DNA from: Colletes latitarsis
Lineage: Eukaryota > Arthropoda > Insecta > Hymenoptera > Colletidae
Length of the DNA: 64,000 nucleotides
Assembly: GCF_051014445.1 (NCBI RefSeq)
Contig: NC_135134.1
Location: 5,919,672-5,983,671 of the forward strand
Direction of reading: 5' to 3'
Below the pieces are notes generated by a model, which did not search any database, had not been told where the DNA came from, and saw only the letters and a program-made list of their open reading frames with translations. Of this stretch, positions 1-13,639 are shown in pieces. Numbering within the stretch: the stretch's first letter is position 1; the number at the start of each line of letters is the position of its first letter. Both the position numbers and the translations under genes were made by a program.

Positions 1-2409
1 CGTTTTTCACATACTTGTTGAACAGATCCTGGGTTTTTTCTGGTTTGGATCACGTAGTAATGTGGTACCACACTGAAACAGTCCATTAAACCTGGTTTCG
101 ATCAATATTTTAGAGGATAACGCAAGTTATGTCTGGGATAAATCCGGGATTTTCCCTCATCGGACTAATACCTTCGCATTCTTCACATACTTGTTAAACA
201 GATCCTGGGTTATTTCTGGTTTAGATCAGGTAGTAATGTGGTACCACACTGAAACATTCAATTAAACCTGGTCTTGATAAATATTTTAGAGGATAACGCA
301 TGTTAGGTCTGGGTAAGGTCTAGGATTTGCCCTCATCAGGCTCATACTTTCGCATATTTCTAATACTTCATGGCTAGATCCTGGGCTATTTCTGGATTCG
401 ATCACGTTGTAATGTGGTACCACACTGAAACAGTCCATAAAACCTGGTTTCGATCAATATTTTTGAGGATAACGCATGTTAGGTCTAGGTTAGGCCTGGG
501 AGTTTCACACATCAGTCTCATACTTTCGCATACTTCACATACTAGTTGAACAGTTCCTGGGTTACTTCTGGTTTGGATCACGTAGTAATGTGCTACCACA
601 CTGAAACAGTCAATTAAACCTGGTTTCCATCAATATTTTAGAGGACAACGCAAGTTAGGTCTGGGATAGGTCTGTGATTTGCCCTCATCAGGGTCATACT
701 TTCGCATTTTTCACATACTTGTTGAACAGATCCTGCGTTTTCTCTGGTTGGGATCACGCAGTAATGTGGTACCACACTGAAACAGACCACTAAACCTGGT
801 TTCGATCAATATTTTAGAGGATAATGCTTGTTATGTTTAGTTTCGGCCTGGGATTTTCACTCATCAGACTCATAGCTTCGCATACTTAACATACTAGTTG
901 AACAGTTCCTGGGTTATTTCTGGTTTGGATCACGTAGTAATGTGCTACCACACTGAAACAGTCAATTAAACCTGGTCTTGATAAATATTTTAGAGGATAA
1001 CGCATGTTAGGTCTGGGTAAGGTCTAGGATTTGCCCTCATCAGGCTCATACTTTCGCATATTTCTAATACTTCATGGCTAGATCCTGGGCTATTTCTGGA
1101 TTGGATCACGTTGTAATGTGGTACCACACTGAAACAGTCCATTAAACCTGGTTTCGATCAATATTTTAGGGACTAACGCATGTTAGGTCTAGGTTAGGTC
1201 TGGGATTTGCCCTCATCAGGTTCATACTTTCGCAGTTTTAACATACATGTTGATCTGATCGAGGGTTTTTTCTACTTTGGATCACGGAGTAATGTGGTAC
1301 CACACTGAAACAGTCCACTAATCCTGGTTTCGATCAATATTTTAGAGGATAACGCATGTTAGGTCTAGGTTAGGCCTGGGAGTTTCACCCATCAGTCTCA
1401 TACTTTCGCATACTTCACATACTAGTTGAACAGTTCCTGGGTTATTTCTGGTTTGGATCAGGTAGTAATGTGCTACCACACTGAAACAGTCCATTAAACC
1501 TGGTTTCGATCAATATTTTTGAGGATAACGCATATTAGGTCTAGGTTAGTTCTGGGAGTTTCACTCATCAGACCCATACTTTCGCATTCATTACATATTT
1601 GTCGAACAGATCCTGGGTTATTTCTGGTTTAGATCAGGTAGTAATGTGGTACCACACTGAAACATTCAATTAAACCTGGTCTTGATAAATATTTTAGAGG
1701 ATAACGCATGTTAGGTCTGGGTAAGGTCTAGGATTTGCCCTCATCGGGCTCATACTTTCGCATATTTCTAATACTTCATGGCTAGATCCTGGGCTATTTC
1801 TGGATTGGATCACGTTGTAATGTGGTACCACACTGAAACAGTCCATTAAACCGGGTTTCGATCAATATTTTTGAGGATAACGCATGTTAGGTCTAGGTTA
1901 GGCCTGGTAGTTTCACCCATCAGTCTCATACTTTCGCATACTTCACATACTAGTTGAACAGTTCCTGGGTTATTTCTGGTTTGGATCACGTAGTAATGTG
2001 CTACCACACTGAAACAGTCAATTAAACCTGGTCTTGATAAATATTTTAGAGGATAACGCATGTTAGGTCTGGGTAAGGTCTAGGATTTGCCCTCATCAGG
2101 CTCATACTTTCGCATATTTCTAATACTTCATGGCTAGATCCTGGGCTATTTCTGGATTGGATCACGCTGTAATGTGGTACCACACTGAAACAGTCCATTA
2201 AACCTGGTTTCGATCAATATTTTTGGGGATAACGCATGTTAGGCCTGGGAGTTTCACTCATCAGTCTCATACTTTCGCATACTTCACATACTAGTTGAGC
2301 AGTTCCAGTGTTATTTCTGGTTTGGATCACGTAGTAATGTGCTACCACACTGAAACCGTCAATTAAACCTGGTTTCCGTCAATATTTTAGAGGACAACGC
2401 AAGTTAGGT

Positions 2410-3280
2410 CTGGGATAGATCTGAGATTTGCCCTCATCAGGGTCATACTTTCGCATTTTTCACATACTTGTTGAACAGATCCTGGGCTTTTTCTGGTTGG
2501 GATCACGCAGTAATGTGGTACCACACTGAAACAGGCCACTAAACCTGGTTTCGATCAATATTTTAGAGGATAATGCATGTTATGTCTAGTTTAGTCCTGG
2601 GATTTTCACTCATCAGACTCATAGCGTCGCATTCTTCACATTCTTGTTGAACGGTTCCTGGGTTTTTTCGGGATTCGATCACGTAGTAATGTGGTACCAC
2701 ACTGAAACAGTCCATTAAACCTGGTTTCGATCAATATTTTAGGGAATGACGCATGTTAGGTCTAGGTTATGTCTGGGATTTGCCCTCATCAGGCTCATAC
2801 ATTCGCGTTTTTCACATACTTGTTGAACAGATCCTGGGTTTTTTCTGGTTTGGATCACGTAGCAATGTGGTACCTCACTGAAACAGTCCATGAAACCTGG
2901 TTTCGATCAATATGATAGTGAATAATTCATGTTACGTCTAGGTTAGGTCTGGGATTTGCTCTCATCAGGCTCAGTCTTTCGCATATTTCTCATACATGAT
3001 GGCTAGATCCTGGGCCTTTTCTGGATTGGATCTCGTAGTAATGTAGTACCACACTGAAACTGTCCACTCAACCTTGTTTCGATCAATATTTTAGAGGATA
3101 ACGCAAGTTAGGTCTGGGATAGGTCTGGGATTTGCCCTCGTGAGGCTCATACTTTCGCATATTTCTCATACTTCATGGCTAGATCCTGGGCTTTTTCTGG
3201 ATTGGATCCCGTAGTAACGTAGTACCACACTGGAACAGTCAATTAAACCTGGTTTCGATCAATATTTTAGAGGATAACGC
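2410..3280. repeat. Higher-order segment repeated at about 5050-5750 with one monomer lost
   Basis: The offset is 2,641 bp (15 monomers plus one) at 2411 but 2,465 at 2821, so the second copy lacks one 176-bp unit. The shared rare variant GGTACCTCACTG marks both copies. Confidence 0.65.
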
Positions 3281-4430
3281 AAGTTATGTCTGGGATAGGA
3301 CTAGGATTTGCCCTCGTCAGGCACATACTTTCGCTTATTTCTCATACTTCATCGCTAGATCCTGAGCTTTTTCTGGATTGGATCACGTAGTAATGTGGTA
3401 CCACACTGAAACGGTCAATTAAACCTGGTTTCGATCAATAATTTAGAGGATAACGCAAGTTAGGTCTGGGATAGGTCTGGGATTTGCCCTGATCAGGCTC
3501 GTACTTTCACGTTTTTCACACACTTGTTGAACAGATCCTGGGTTTCTTCTGGTTTGGATCACGTAGTAATGTGGTACCACACTGAAGCAGACCATTAAAC
3601 CTGGTTTCGATCAATATTTTTGAGGATAACGCAAGTTATGTCTGGTATAGGTCTGGGATTTGCTCTCATCAGGCTCGTACTTTCGCATATTCCTCATACT
3701 TGATGGCCAGATTCTGGGCTTTTTATGGTTTGGATCACGTAGTAATGTGATGCCACACGAAACAATCAATTAAACCTGTTTTTGATAAATATTTTAGAGG
3801 ATAACGCATGTTAGGTCTAGGTTAGGCCTGGGATTTGCCCTCATCAGGGTCATACTTTCGCGTTTTTCACATACTTATTGAACAGATCCTGGACTTTTTT
3901 CTGGTTTGGATCACGTAGTAATGTGGTACCACACTAAAACAGTCGATTAAACCTGGTTTCGATCAATATTTTTGAGGATAACGCATGTTAGGTCTGGGTT
4001 AGGTCTGGGATTTGGCCTTATCAGGGTCATACTTTCGCATATTTCTCATGCTTGATACCCAGATTCTGGGCTTTTTCTGGTTTGGATCACGTGGTAATGT
4101 GGTACCACACTGAAACAGTCAATTAAACCTAGTCTCGGTCAATATTTTAAAAGATAACGCATGTTAGGTCTGGGTTAGGTCTGGGATTTGCCCTCATCAG
4201 GATCATACTTTCACATTTTTCGCTTACTAGTTGGCCCGATCCCGGGCTTTTTCTGGTTTGGATCATGTGGTAAAGTGGTATCACACTGAAATAGTCCTTT
4301 AAACTTGGTTTCGATCAATAGCTTAGAGGATAACTCATGTTAGGTCAAGGTTAGGCCTGGGATTTGCTCTCATCAGACTCATACTTTCGCATTCTTCACA
4401 TACTTGTTGAACAGCTCCTGGGTTTTTTCT
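3281..4430. repeat. Higher-order segment repeated at 7681-8830
   Basis: The offset is exactly 4,400 bp, 25 monomers: the AAGTTATGTCTGGGATAGGA landmark starts at 3281 and 7681. Rare motifs such as TTGGCCTTATCAGG and GGCCCGATCCCGGG are shared between the copies. Confidence 0.75.
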
Positions 4431-7400
4431 GGTGTGGATCAGGTAGTAATGTGGTACCACACTGAAACAGTCGATTAAACCTGGTTTCGACCTGTATTTT
4501 AGAGGTTAACGCATGTTTGGTCTAGGTTTGGTCTGGGATTTGCTCTCATCAGGCTCATACTTTCGCATATTTCTCAAACTCGTTGGCCAGATTCTGTGCT
4601 TTCAATGGTTTGGATAACGTAGTAATATGGTACCACCCAGAAACTGTCAATTCAACCTGGTATCGATAAATATTTTGGAGGATAACTCGTGTTAGGTCTG
4701 AGTTAGGGCTAGGATTTGCCCTCATCAGGCTCATACTTTCGCATATTTCTCATACCTGTTAGCCAGATCCGTTGCTTTTTCTGGATTGCATTGCATACTG
4801 ATGTAGTACCACACTGAAACAGTCAATTCAACCTGGTCTCGATAAATATTTTAGATGATAACGCATGTTAGGTCTAGGTTAGGCATGGAATTTGCCCTCA
4901 TCAGACTCATACTGTCGCATATTTCTCATACTTGATGGCCAGATCCTGGGTTTTTTTCTGGTCTGGATCACGTAGTAGTGTGGTACCACACTGAAACAGT
5001 CGATTAAACCTGGTCACGATCAACATTTTAGAGGATAACGCATGTTAGGTCTGGGATAGATCTGAGATTTGCCCTCATCAGGGTCATACTTTCGCATTTT
5101 TCACATACTTGTTGAACAGATCCTGGGCTTTTTCTGGTTGGGATCACGCAGTAATGTGGTACCACACTGAAACAGGCCACTAAACCTGGTTTCGATCAAT
5201 ATTTTAGGGAATGACGCATGTTAGGTCTAGGTTATGTCTGGGATTTGCCCTCATCAGGCTCATACATTCGCGTTTTTCACATACTTGTTGAACAGATCCT
5301 GGGTTTTTTCTGGTTTGGATCACGTAGCAATGTGGTACCTCACTGAAACAGTCCATGAAACCTGGTTTCGATCAATATGATAGTGAATAATTCATGTTAC
5401 GTCTAGGTTAGGTCTGGGATTTGCTCTCATCAGGCTCAGTCTTTCGCATATTTCTCATACATGATGGCTAGATCCTGGGCCTTTTCTGGATTGGATCTCG
5501 TAGTAATGTAGTACCACACTGAAACTGTCCACTCAACCTTGTTTCGATCAATATTTTAGAGGATAACGCAAGTTAGGTCTGGGATAGGTCTGGGATTTGC
5601 CCTCGTGAGGCTCATACTTTCGCATATTTCTCATACTTCAAGGCTAGATCCTGGGCTTTTTCTGGATTGGATCCCGTAGTAACGTAGTACCACACTGGAA
5701 CAGTCAATTAAACCTGGTTTCGATCAATATTTTAGAGGATAACGCAAGATAGGTCTGGGATAGGCCTGGGACTTGCCCTCCTCAGACTCGTACTTTCGCG
5801 TTTTTCACACACTTGTTGAACAGATCCTGGGTTTTTTCTGGTTTGGATCAAGTAGTAATGTGGTACCACACTGAAATAGTCGATTAAACCCGGTTTCGAT
5901 CAATATTTTAGAGGATAACGCAAGTTAGGTCTGGGATAGGTCTGGGATTTGCCCTCATCAGGGTCATATTTTCGCATTTTTCACATACTTGTTGAACAGA
6001 TCCTGGGTTTTTTCTGGTTTGGATCACGTAGTAATGTGGTACCACACTAAAACATTCAATTAAACCTGGTCTTGATAAATGTTTTAGAGGATAACTCATG
6101 TTAGGTCTGGGTTAGGCCTGGGATTTGCCCTCATCAGGCTCATACTTTCGCGTTTTTCACATACTCGTAGAACAGATCCTGGGTTTTTTCTGGTTTGGAT
6201 CACGCAGTAATGTGGTACCACACTGAACCAGTCCACTAAACCTGGTTTCGATCAATATTTTAGAGGATAACGCATGTTATGTCTAGGTTAGGCCTGGGAC
6301 TTGCCCTCCTCAGACTCATACTTTCGCATACCTCACATACTTGTTGAACAGATCCTGGGTTTTGTCTGGTTTGGATCGCGTAGTAATGAGGTACCACACT
6401 AAAACATTCAATTAAACCTGGTCTTGATAAATATTTTAGAGGATAACGCATGTTAGGTCTGGGTTAGGTCTAGGATTTGCCCTCATCAGGCTCATACTTT
6501 CGCATTTTTCACATACTTGTTGAACAGATCCTGGGCTTTTTCTGGTTTGGATCAGGCAGTAATGTGGTACCACACTGAAACAGTCCACTAAACCTGGTTT
6601 CGATCAATATTTTAGAGGATAACGCATGTTATGTCTAGGTTTGGTCTGGGATTTGCTCTCATCAGGCTCATACTTTCGCATATTTGTCATACTTGTTGGC
6701 CAGATCCTTGGACTTTTCTGGATTGGATCACGTAGTAATGTGGTACCACACTGAAGCAGTTAATTAAACCTGGATACGAACAATATTTTAGAGGATACAC
6801 CATGTTAGATCTAGGTTAGGCCTGGGATTTGCCCTCATCAGACTCAACTTTCGCATGTTTCACATACTTGTTGTACAGATCCTGGGTTTTTTCTGGTTTG
6901 AATCACGTGGTAATGTGGTACCACACTGAAACAGTCCATGAAACCCAGGCTCTGTCAATATTTTAAAGGATATCGCATGTTATGTCTAGGTTAGGTCTAG
7001 GATTTGCCCTCATCAGTCTCATACTTTCGCATTCTTCACATACTTCTTGAACAGATCCTGGGTTTTTTCTGGTTTGGATCACGTAGTAATGTGGTACCAC
7101 ACTGAAACGGTCAATTAAACCTGGTTTCGATCAATAATTTAGAGGATAACGCAAGTTAGGTCTGGGATAGGTCTGGGATTTGCCCTGATCAGGCTCGTAC
7201 TTTCACGTTTTTCACACACTTGTTGAACAGATCCTGGGTTTCTTCTGGTTTGGATCACGTAGTAATGTGGTACCACACTGAAGCAGACCATTAATCCTGG
7301 TTTCGATTATTATTTTAGAGGATAACACATGTTAGGTCTAGGTTAGGTCTGGGATTTGCCCTCATCAGGGTCATACTTTCGCAGTTTTAACATACATGTT

Positions 7401-10400
7401 GACCTGATCGATGGTTTTTTCTGCTTTAGATCACGTAGCAAAGTGGTACCACACTGAAACAGTCCATTAAACCTGGTTTCGATCAATATTTTAGAGGATT
7501 TCGCATGTTAGGTCTAGGTTAGGCCTGGGATTTGCTCTCATCAGGCTCGTACTTTCGCATATTTCTCATACTTGATGGCCAGATCCTGGGCTTTTTCTGG
7601 TTTCGATCACGTAGTAATGTGGTACCACACTAAAACAGTCGATTAAACCTGGTTTCGATCAACATTTTAGAGGATAACGCAAGTTATGTCTGGGATAGGA
7701 CTAGGATTTGCCCTCGTCAGGCACATACTTTCGCTTATTTCTCATACTTCATCGCTAGATCCTGAGCTTTTTCTGGATTGGATCACGTAGTAATGTGGTA
7801 CCACACTGAAACGGTCAATTAAACCTGGTTTCGATCAATAATTTAGAGGATAACGCAAGTTAGGTCTGGGATAGGTCTGGAATTTGCCCTGATCAGGCTC
7901 GTACTTTCACGTTTTTCACACACTTGTTGAACAGATCCTGGGTTTCTTCTGGTTTGGATCACGTAGTAATGTGGTACCACACTGAAGCAGACCATTAAAC
8001 CTGGTTTCGATCAATATTTTTGAGGATAACGCAAGTTATGTCTGGTATAGGTCTGGGATTTGCTCTCATCAGGCTCGTACTTTCGCATATTCCTCATACT
8101 TGATGGCCAGATTCTGGGCTTTTTATGGTTTGGATCACGTAGTAATGTGATGCCACACTGAAACAATCAATTAAACCTGATTTTGATAAATATTTTAGAG
8201 GATAACGCATGTTAGGTCTAGGTTAGGCCTGGGATTTGCCCTCATCAGGGTCATACTTTCGCGTTTTTCACATACTTATTGAACAGATCCTGGACTTTTT
8301 TCTGGTTTGGATCACGTAGTAATGTGGTACCACACTAAAACAGTCGATTAAACCTGGTTTCGATCAATATTTTTGAGGATAACGCATGTTAGGTCTGGGT
8401 TAGGTCTGGGATTTGGCCTTATCAGGGTCATACTTTCGCATATTTCTCATGCTTGATGGCCAGATTCTGGGCTTTTTCTGGTTTGGATCACGTGGTAATG
8501 TGGTACCACACTGAAACAGTCAATTAAACCTAGTCTCGGTCAATATTTTAAAAGATAACGCATGTTAGGTCTGGGTTAGGTCTGGGATTTGCCCTCATCA
8601 GGATCATACTTTCACATTTTTCGCTTACTAGTTGGCCCGATCCCGGGCTTTTTCTGGTTTGGATCATGTGGTAAAGTGGTATCACACTGAAATAGTCCTT
8701 TAAACTTGGTTTCGATCAATAGCTTAGAGGATAACTCATGTTAGGTCAAGGTTAGGCCTGGGATTTGCTCTCATCAGACTCATACTTTCGCATTCTTCAC
8801 ATACTTGTTGAACAGATCCTGGGTTTTTTCTGGTTTGGATCAGGTAGTAATGTGGTACCACACAGAAACAGTCGATTAAACCTGGTTTCGATCAATATTA
8901 TAGAGGATAACGCATGTTAGGTCTAGGTTAGGCCTGGGATTTGCTTTCATCAGACTCATACTATCGCATATTTCTCATACTTGTTGGCCATATCCTTTGA
9001 TTTTTCTGGATTGGATCACGTAGTAACGTGGTACCACACTGAAACTGTTAATTAAACCTGGATACGGCCAATATTTTAGAGGATAACGCATGTTAGGTCT
9101 GGGTTAGGTCTAGGATTTGCCCTCATCTGGCTCATAATTTCGCATATTTCTCATACTTCATGGCTAGATCCTGGACTTTTTCTGGTTTGGATGACGTAGT
9201 AATGTGGTACCACACTGAAACAGTCGATTAATCCTGGTCTCGATCAATATTTTATTGGAAAACGCATGTTATGTCTAGGTTAGGCCTGGGATTTGCCCTC
9301 ATCAGACTCATACTTTCGCATACTTCACATACTTGTTGAACAGATTCTGGGTTTTTTTCTGGTTTGGATCACGTAGTAATGTGGTACCACACTGAAACAG
9401 TCAATGAAACCTGGTTTCGATCAATATTTTTTAGGTTGACGCAAGTTAGGTTTGGGATAGGTCTGGGAATTGCCCTCATCAGTGTCATATTTTCGCGTGT
9501 TTCACATGCTTGTTGAACAGATCCCTGGCTTTTTCTGGTTTGGATCACGTAATAATGTGGTACCACACTGAAACAGTCCATCAAACCTGGTTTCGATCAA
9601 TATTTAAGAGGATAACGCATGTTAGGTCTAGGTTAGGCCTGGGATTTGCCCTCATCAGACTCATACTTTCGCATATTTCTGATACTTCATGGCTAGATTC
9701 TGGGCTATTTCTGGATTGGATCACGTTGTAATGTGGTACCACACTGAAACAGTCCATTAAACCTGGTTTCGATCAATATTTTTGAGGATAACGCATATTA
9801 GGTCTAGGTTAGTTCTGGGAGTTTCACTCATCAGTCTCATACTTTCGCATACTTCACATACTAGTTGAACAGTTCCTGGGTTATTTCTGGTTTGGATCAG
9901 GTAGTAATGTGGTACCACACTGAAACAGTCGATTAAACCTGGTTTCGATCAATATTTTAGATGATAATGCATGTTAGGTCTGGGTTAGGTCTAGGATTTG
10001 CCCTCATCTGGCTCATACTTTCGCATATTTCTCATACTTGTTGGCCAGATCCTGGGCTTTTTCTGTATTGGATCGCGTAGTTATGTGGTACCACACTGAA
10101 ACAGTCGATTAATCCTGGTCTCGATCAATATTTTATTGGATAACGCAGGTTAGGTCTCGGATTTGTCTGAGATCTGCCCTCATCAGACTCATACTTTCGC
10201 ATTCATCACATACTTGTTGAACAGATCCTGGATTTTTCTGGTTTGGATCAGGTAGTAATGTGGTACCACACTGTAACAGTTGATTAAACCTGGTTTCGAT
10301 CAATATTTTAGAGGATAACGTATGTTAGGTCTAGGTTAGGCCTGGGATTTGCCCTCATCAGACTCATACTATCGCATATTTCTCAAACTTGTTGGCCAGA

Positions 10401-10639
10401 CCCTTGCATTTTTCTGGATTGTATCACGTAGTAACTTGGTACCACACTGAAACAGTCCATTAAACCTAGTCTTGATAAATATTTTAGAGGATAACGCATG
10501 TTAGGTCTGGGTAAGGTCTAGGATTTGCCCTCATCAGGCTCATACTTTCGCACATTTCTAATACTTCATGGCTAGATCCTGGGCTATTTCTGGATTGGAT
10601 CACGTTGTAATGTGGTACCACACTGAAACAGTCCATTAA

Positions 10640-12980
10640 ACCCGGTTTCGATCAATATTTTAGAGGATAATGCTTGTTATGTTTAGTTTAGGCCTGGGAT
10701 TTTCACTCATCAGACTCATAGCTTCGCATACTTCACATACTAGTTGAACAGTTCCTGGGTTATTTCTGGTTTGGATCACGTAGTAATGTGGTACCACACT
10801 GAAACAGTCAATTAAACCTAGTCTTGATAAATATTTTAGAGGATAACGCATGTTAGGTCTGGGTAAGGTCTAGGATTTGCCCTCATCAGGCTCATACTTT
10901 CGCATATTTCTAATACTTCATGGCTAGATCCTGGGCTATTTCTGGATTGGATCACGTTGTAATGTGGTACCACACTGAAACAGTCCATTAAACCTGGTTT
11001 CGATCAATATTTTAGGGACTAACGTATGTTAGGTCTAGGTTAGGTCTGGGATTTGCCCTCATCAGGTTCATACTTTCGCAGTTTTAACATACACGTTGAT
11101 CTGATCGAGGGTTTTTTCTACTTTGGATCACGGAGTAATGTGGTACCACACTGAAACAGTCCACTAAACCTGGTTTCGATCAATATTTTAGAGGATAACG
11201 CATGTTAGGTCTAGGTTAGGCCTGGGAGTTTCACCCATCAGTCTCATACTTTCGCATACTTCACATACTAGTTGAACAGTTCCTGGGTTATTTCTGGTTT
11301 GGATCAGGTAGTAATGTGCTACCACACTGAAACAGTCGATAAAACCTGGTTTCGATCAATATTTTTGAGGATAACGCATGTTAGGTGTAGGTTAGGCCTG
11401 GGATTTTCACTCATCAGACCCATACTTTCGCATTCATCACATATTTGTTGAACAGATCCTGGGTTATTTCTGGTTTAGATCAGGTAGTAATGTGGTACCA
11501 CACTGAAACATTCAATTAAACCTGGTCTTGATAAATATTTTAGAGGATAACGCATGTTAGGTCTGGGTAAGGTCTAGGATTTGCCCTCATCAAGCTCATA
11601 CTTTCGCATATTTCTAATACTTCATGGCTTGATCCTGGGCTATTTCTGGATTGGATCACGTTGTAATGTGGTACCACACTGAAACAGTCCATTAAACCCG
11701 GTTTCGATCAATATTTTTGAGGATAACGCATGTTAGGTCTAGGTTAGGCCTGGTAGTTTCACCCATCAGTCTCATACTTTCGCATACTTCACATACTAGT
11801 TGAACAGTTCCTGGGTTATTTCTGGTTTGGATCACGTAGTAATGTGCTACCACACTGAAACAGTCAATTAAACCTGGTCTTGATAGATATTTTAGAGGAT
11901 AACGCATGTTAGGTCTGGGTAAGGTCTAGGATTTGCCCTCATCAGGCTCATACTTTCGCATATTTCTAATACTTCATGGCTAGATCCTGGGCTATTTCTG
12001 GATTGGATCACGTTGTAATGTGGTACCACACTGAAACAGTCCATTAAACCTGGTTTCGATCAATATTTTTGAGGATAACGCATGTTAGGCCTGGGAGTTT
12101 CACTCATCGGTCTCATACTTTCGCATACTTCACATACTAGTTGAACAGTTCCAGTGTTATTTCTGGTTTGGATCACGTAGTAATGTGCTACCACATTGAA
12201 ACAGTCAATTAAACCTGGTTTCCGTCAATATTTTAGAGGACAACGCATGTTAGGTCTAGGTTATGTCTGGGATTTGCTCTCATCAGGCTCGTACTTTCGC
12301 ATTCTTCACATTCTTGTTGAACGGTTCCTGGGTTTTTTCGGGTTTCGATCACGTAGTAATGTGGTACCACACTGAAACAGTCCATTAAACCTGGTTACGA
12401 TCAATATTTTAGAGGATAACGCATGTTCTGTCTGGGATAGGTCTGGGATTTGCCCTCATCAGGCTCATACTGTCGCGTTTTTCACATACTTGTTGAACAG
12501 ATCCTGGGTTTTTCCTGGTTTGAATCACGTAGTAATGTGGTACCACACTGAAACAATCAATTAAACCTGGTTTCGATCAATATTTTAGAGGATAACGCAA
12601 GTTATGTCTGGGATTGGTCTGGGATTTGCCCTCATCAGGCTCATACATTCGCGTTTTTCACATACTTGTTGAACAAATCCTGGGTTTTTTCTGGTTTGGA
12701 TCACGTAGCAATGTGGTACCACACTGAAACAGTCCATGAAACCTGGTTTCGATCAATATGTTAGTGAATAATTCATGTTACGTCTAGGTTAGGTCTGGGA
12801 TTTGCTCTCATCAGGCTCAGTCTTTCGCATATTTCTCATACATGATGGCTAGATCCTGGGCCTTTTCTGGATTGGATCTCGTAGTAATGTAGTACCACAC
12901 TGAAACAGTCCACTCAACCTTGTTTCGATCAATATTTTAGAGGATAACGCAAGTTAGGTCTGGGATAGGTCTGGGATTTG
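10640..12980. repeat. Higher-order segment repeated at about 15555-17690
   Basis: Landmarks at 10660 and 11697 recur at 15575 and 16612 (offset 4,915, about 28 monomers). From about 12050 the offset falls to 4,739, so the second copy lost exactly one monomer. Related monomers also occur at 1-2200 (offset about 9,846). Confidence 0.75.
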
Positions 12981-13639
12981 CCCTCGTGAGGCTCATACTT
13001 TCGCGTATTTCTCATACTTCATGGCTAGATCCTGGGCTTTTTCTGGATTGGATCCCGTAGTAACGTAGTACCACACTGGAACAGTCAATTAAACCTGTTT
13101 TCGATCAATATTTTAGAGGATAACGCAAGATAGGTCTGGGATAGGCCTGGGATTTGCCCTGATCAGGCTCGTACTTTCACGTTTTTCACACACTTGTTGA
13201 ACAGATCCTGGGTTTCTTCTGGTTTGGATCACGTTGTAATGTGGTACCACACTGAAACAGTCCATTAAACCTGGTTTCGATCAATATTTTAGGGACTAAC
13301 GCATGTTAGGTCTAGGTTAGGTCTGGGATTTGCCCTCATCAGGTTCATACTTTCGCAGTTTTAACATACATGTTGATCTGATCGAGGGTTTTTTCTACTT
13401 TGGATCACGGAGTAATGTGGTACCACACTGAAACAGTCCACTAAACCTGGTTTCGATCAATATTTTAAAGGATAACGCAAGTTAGGTCTGGGATAGGTCT
13501 GGGATTTGCCCTTATCAGGCTCATACTTTCGCGTTTTTCAAATTCTTGTTGAATAGATCCTCGGTCTTTTCTGGTTTGAATCACGTAGTAACGTGGTACC
13601 ACACTGAAACAGTCCATTAAACCTGGTTACGATCAATAT

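Noticed and set aside
90..115. CENP-B box in TTTCGATCAATATTTTA
   Set aside because: Matches only the first half of the box pattern (NTTCGNNNNANN) and lacks the CGGG half.
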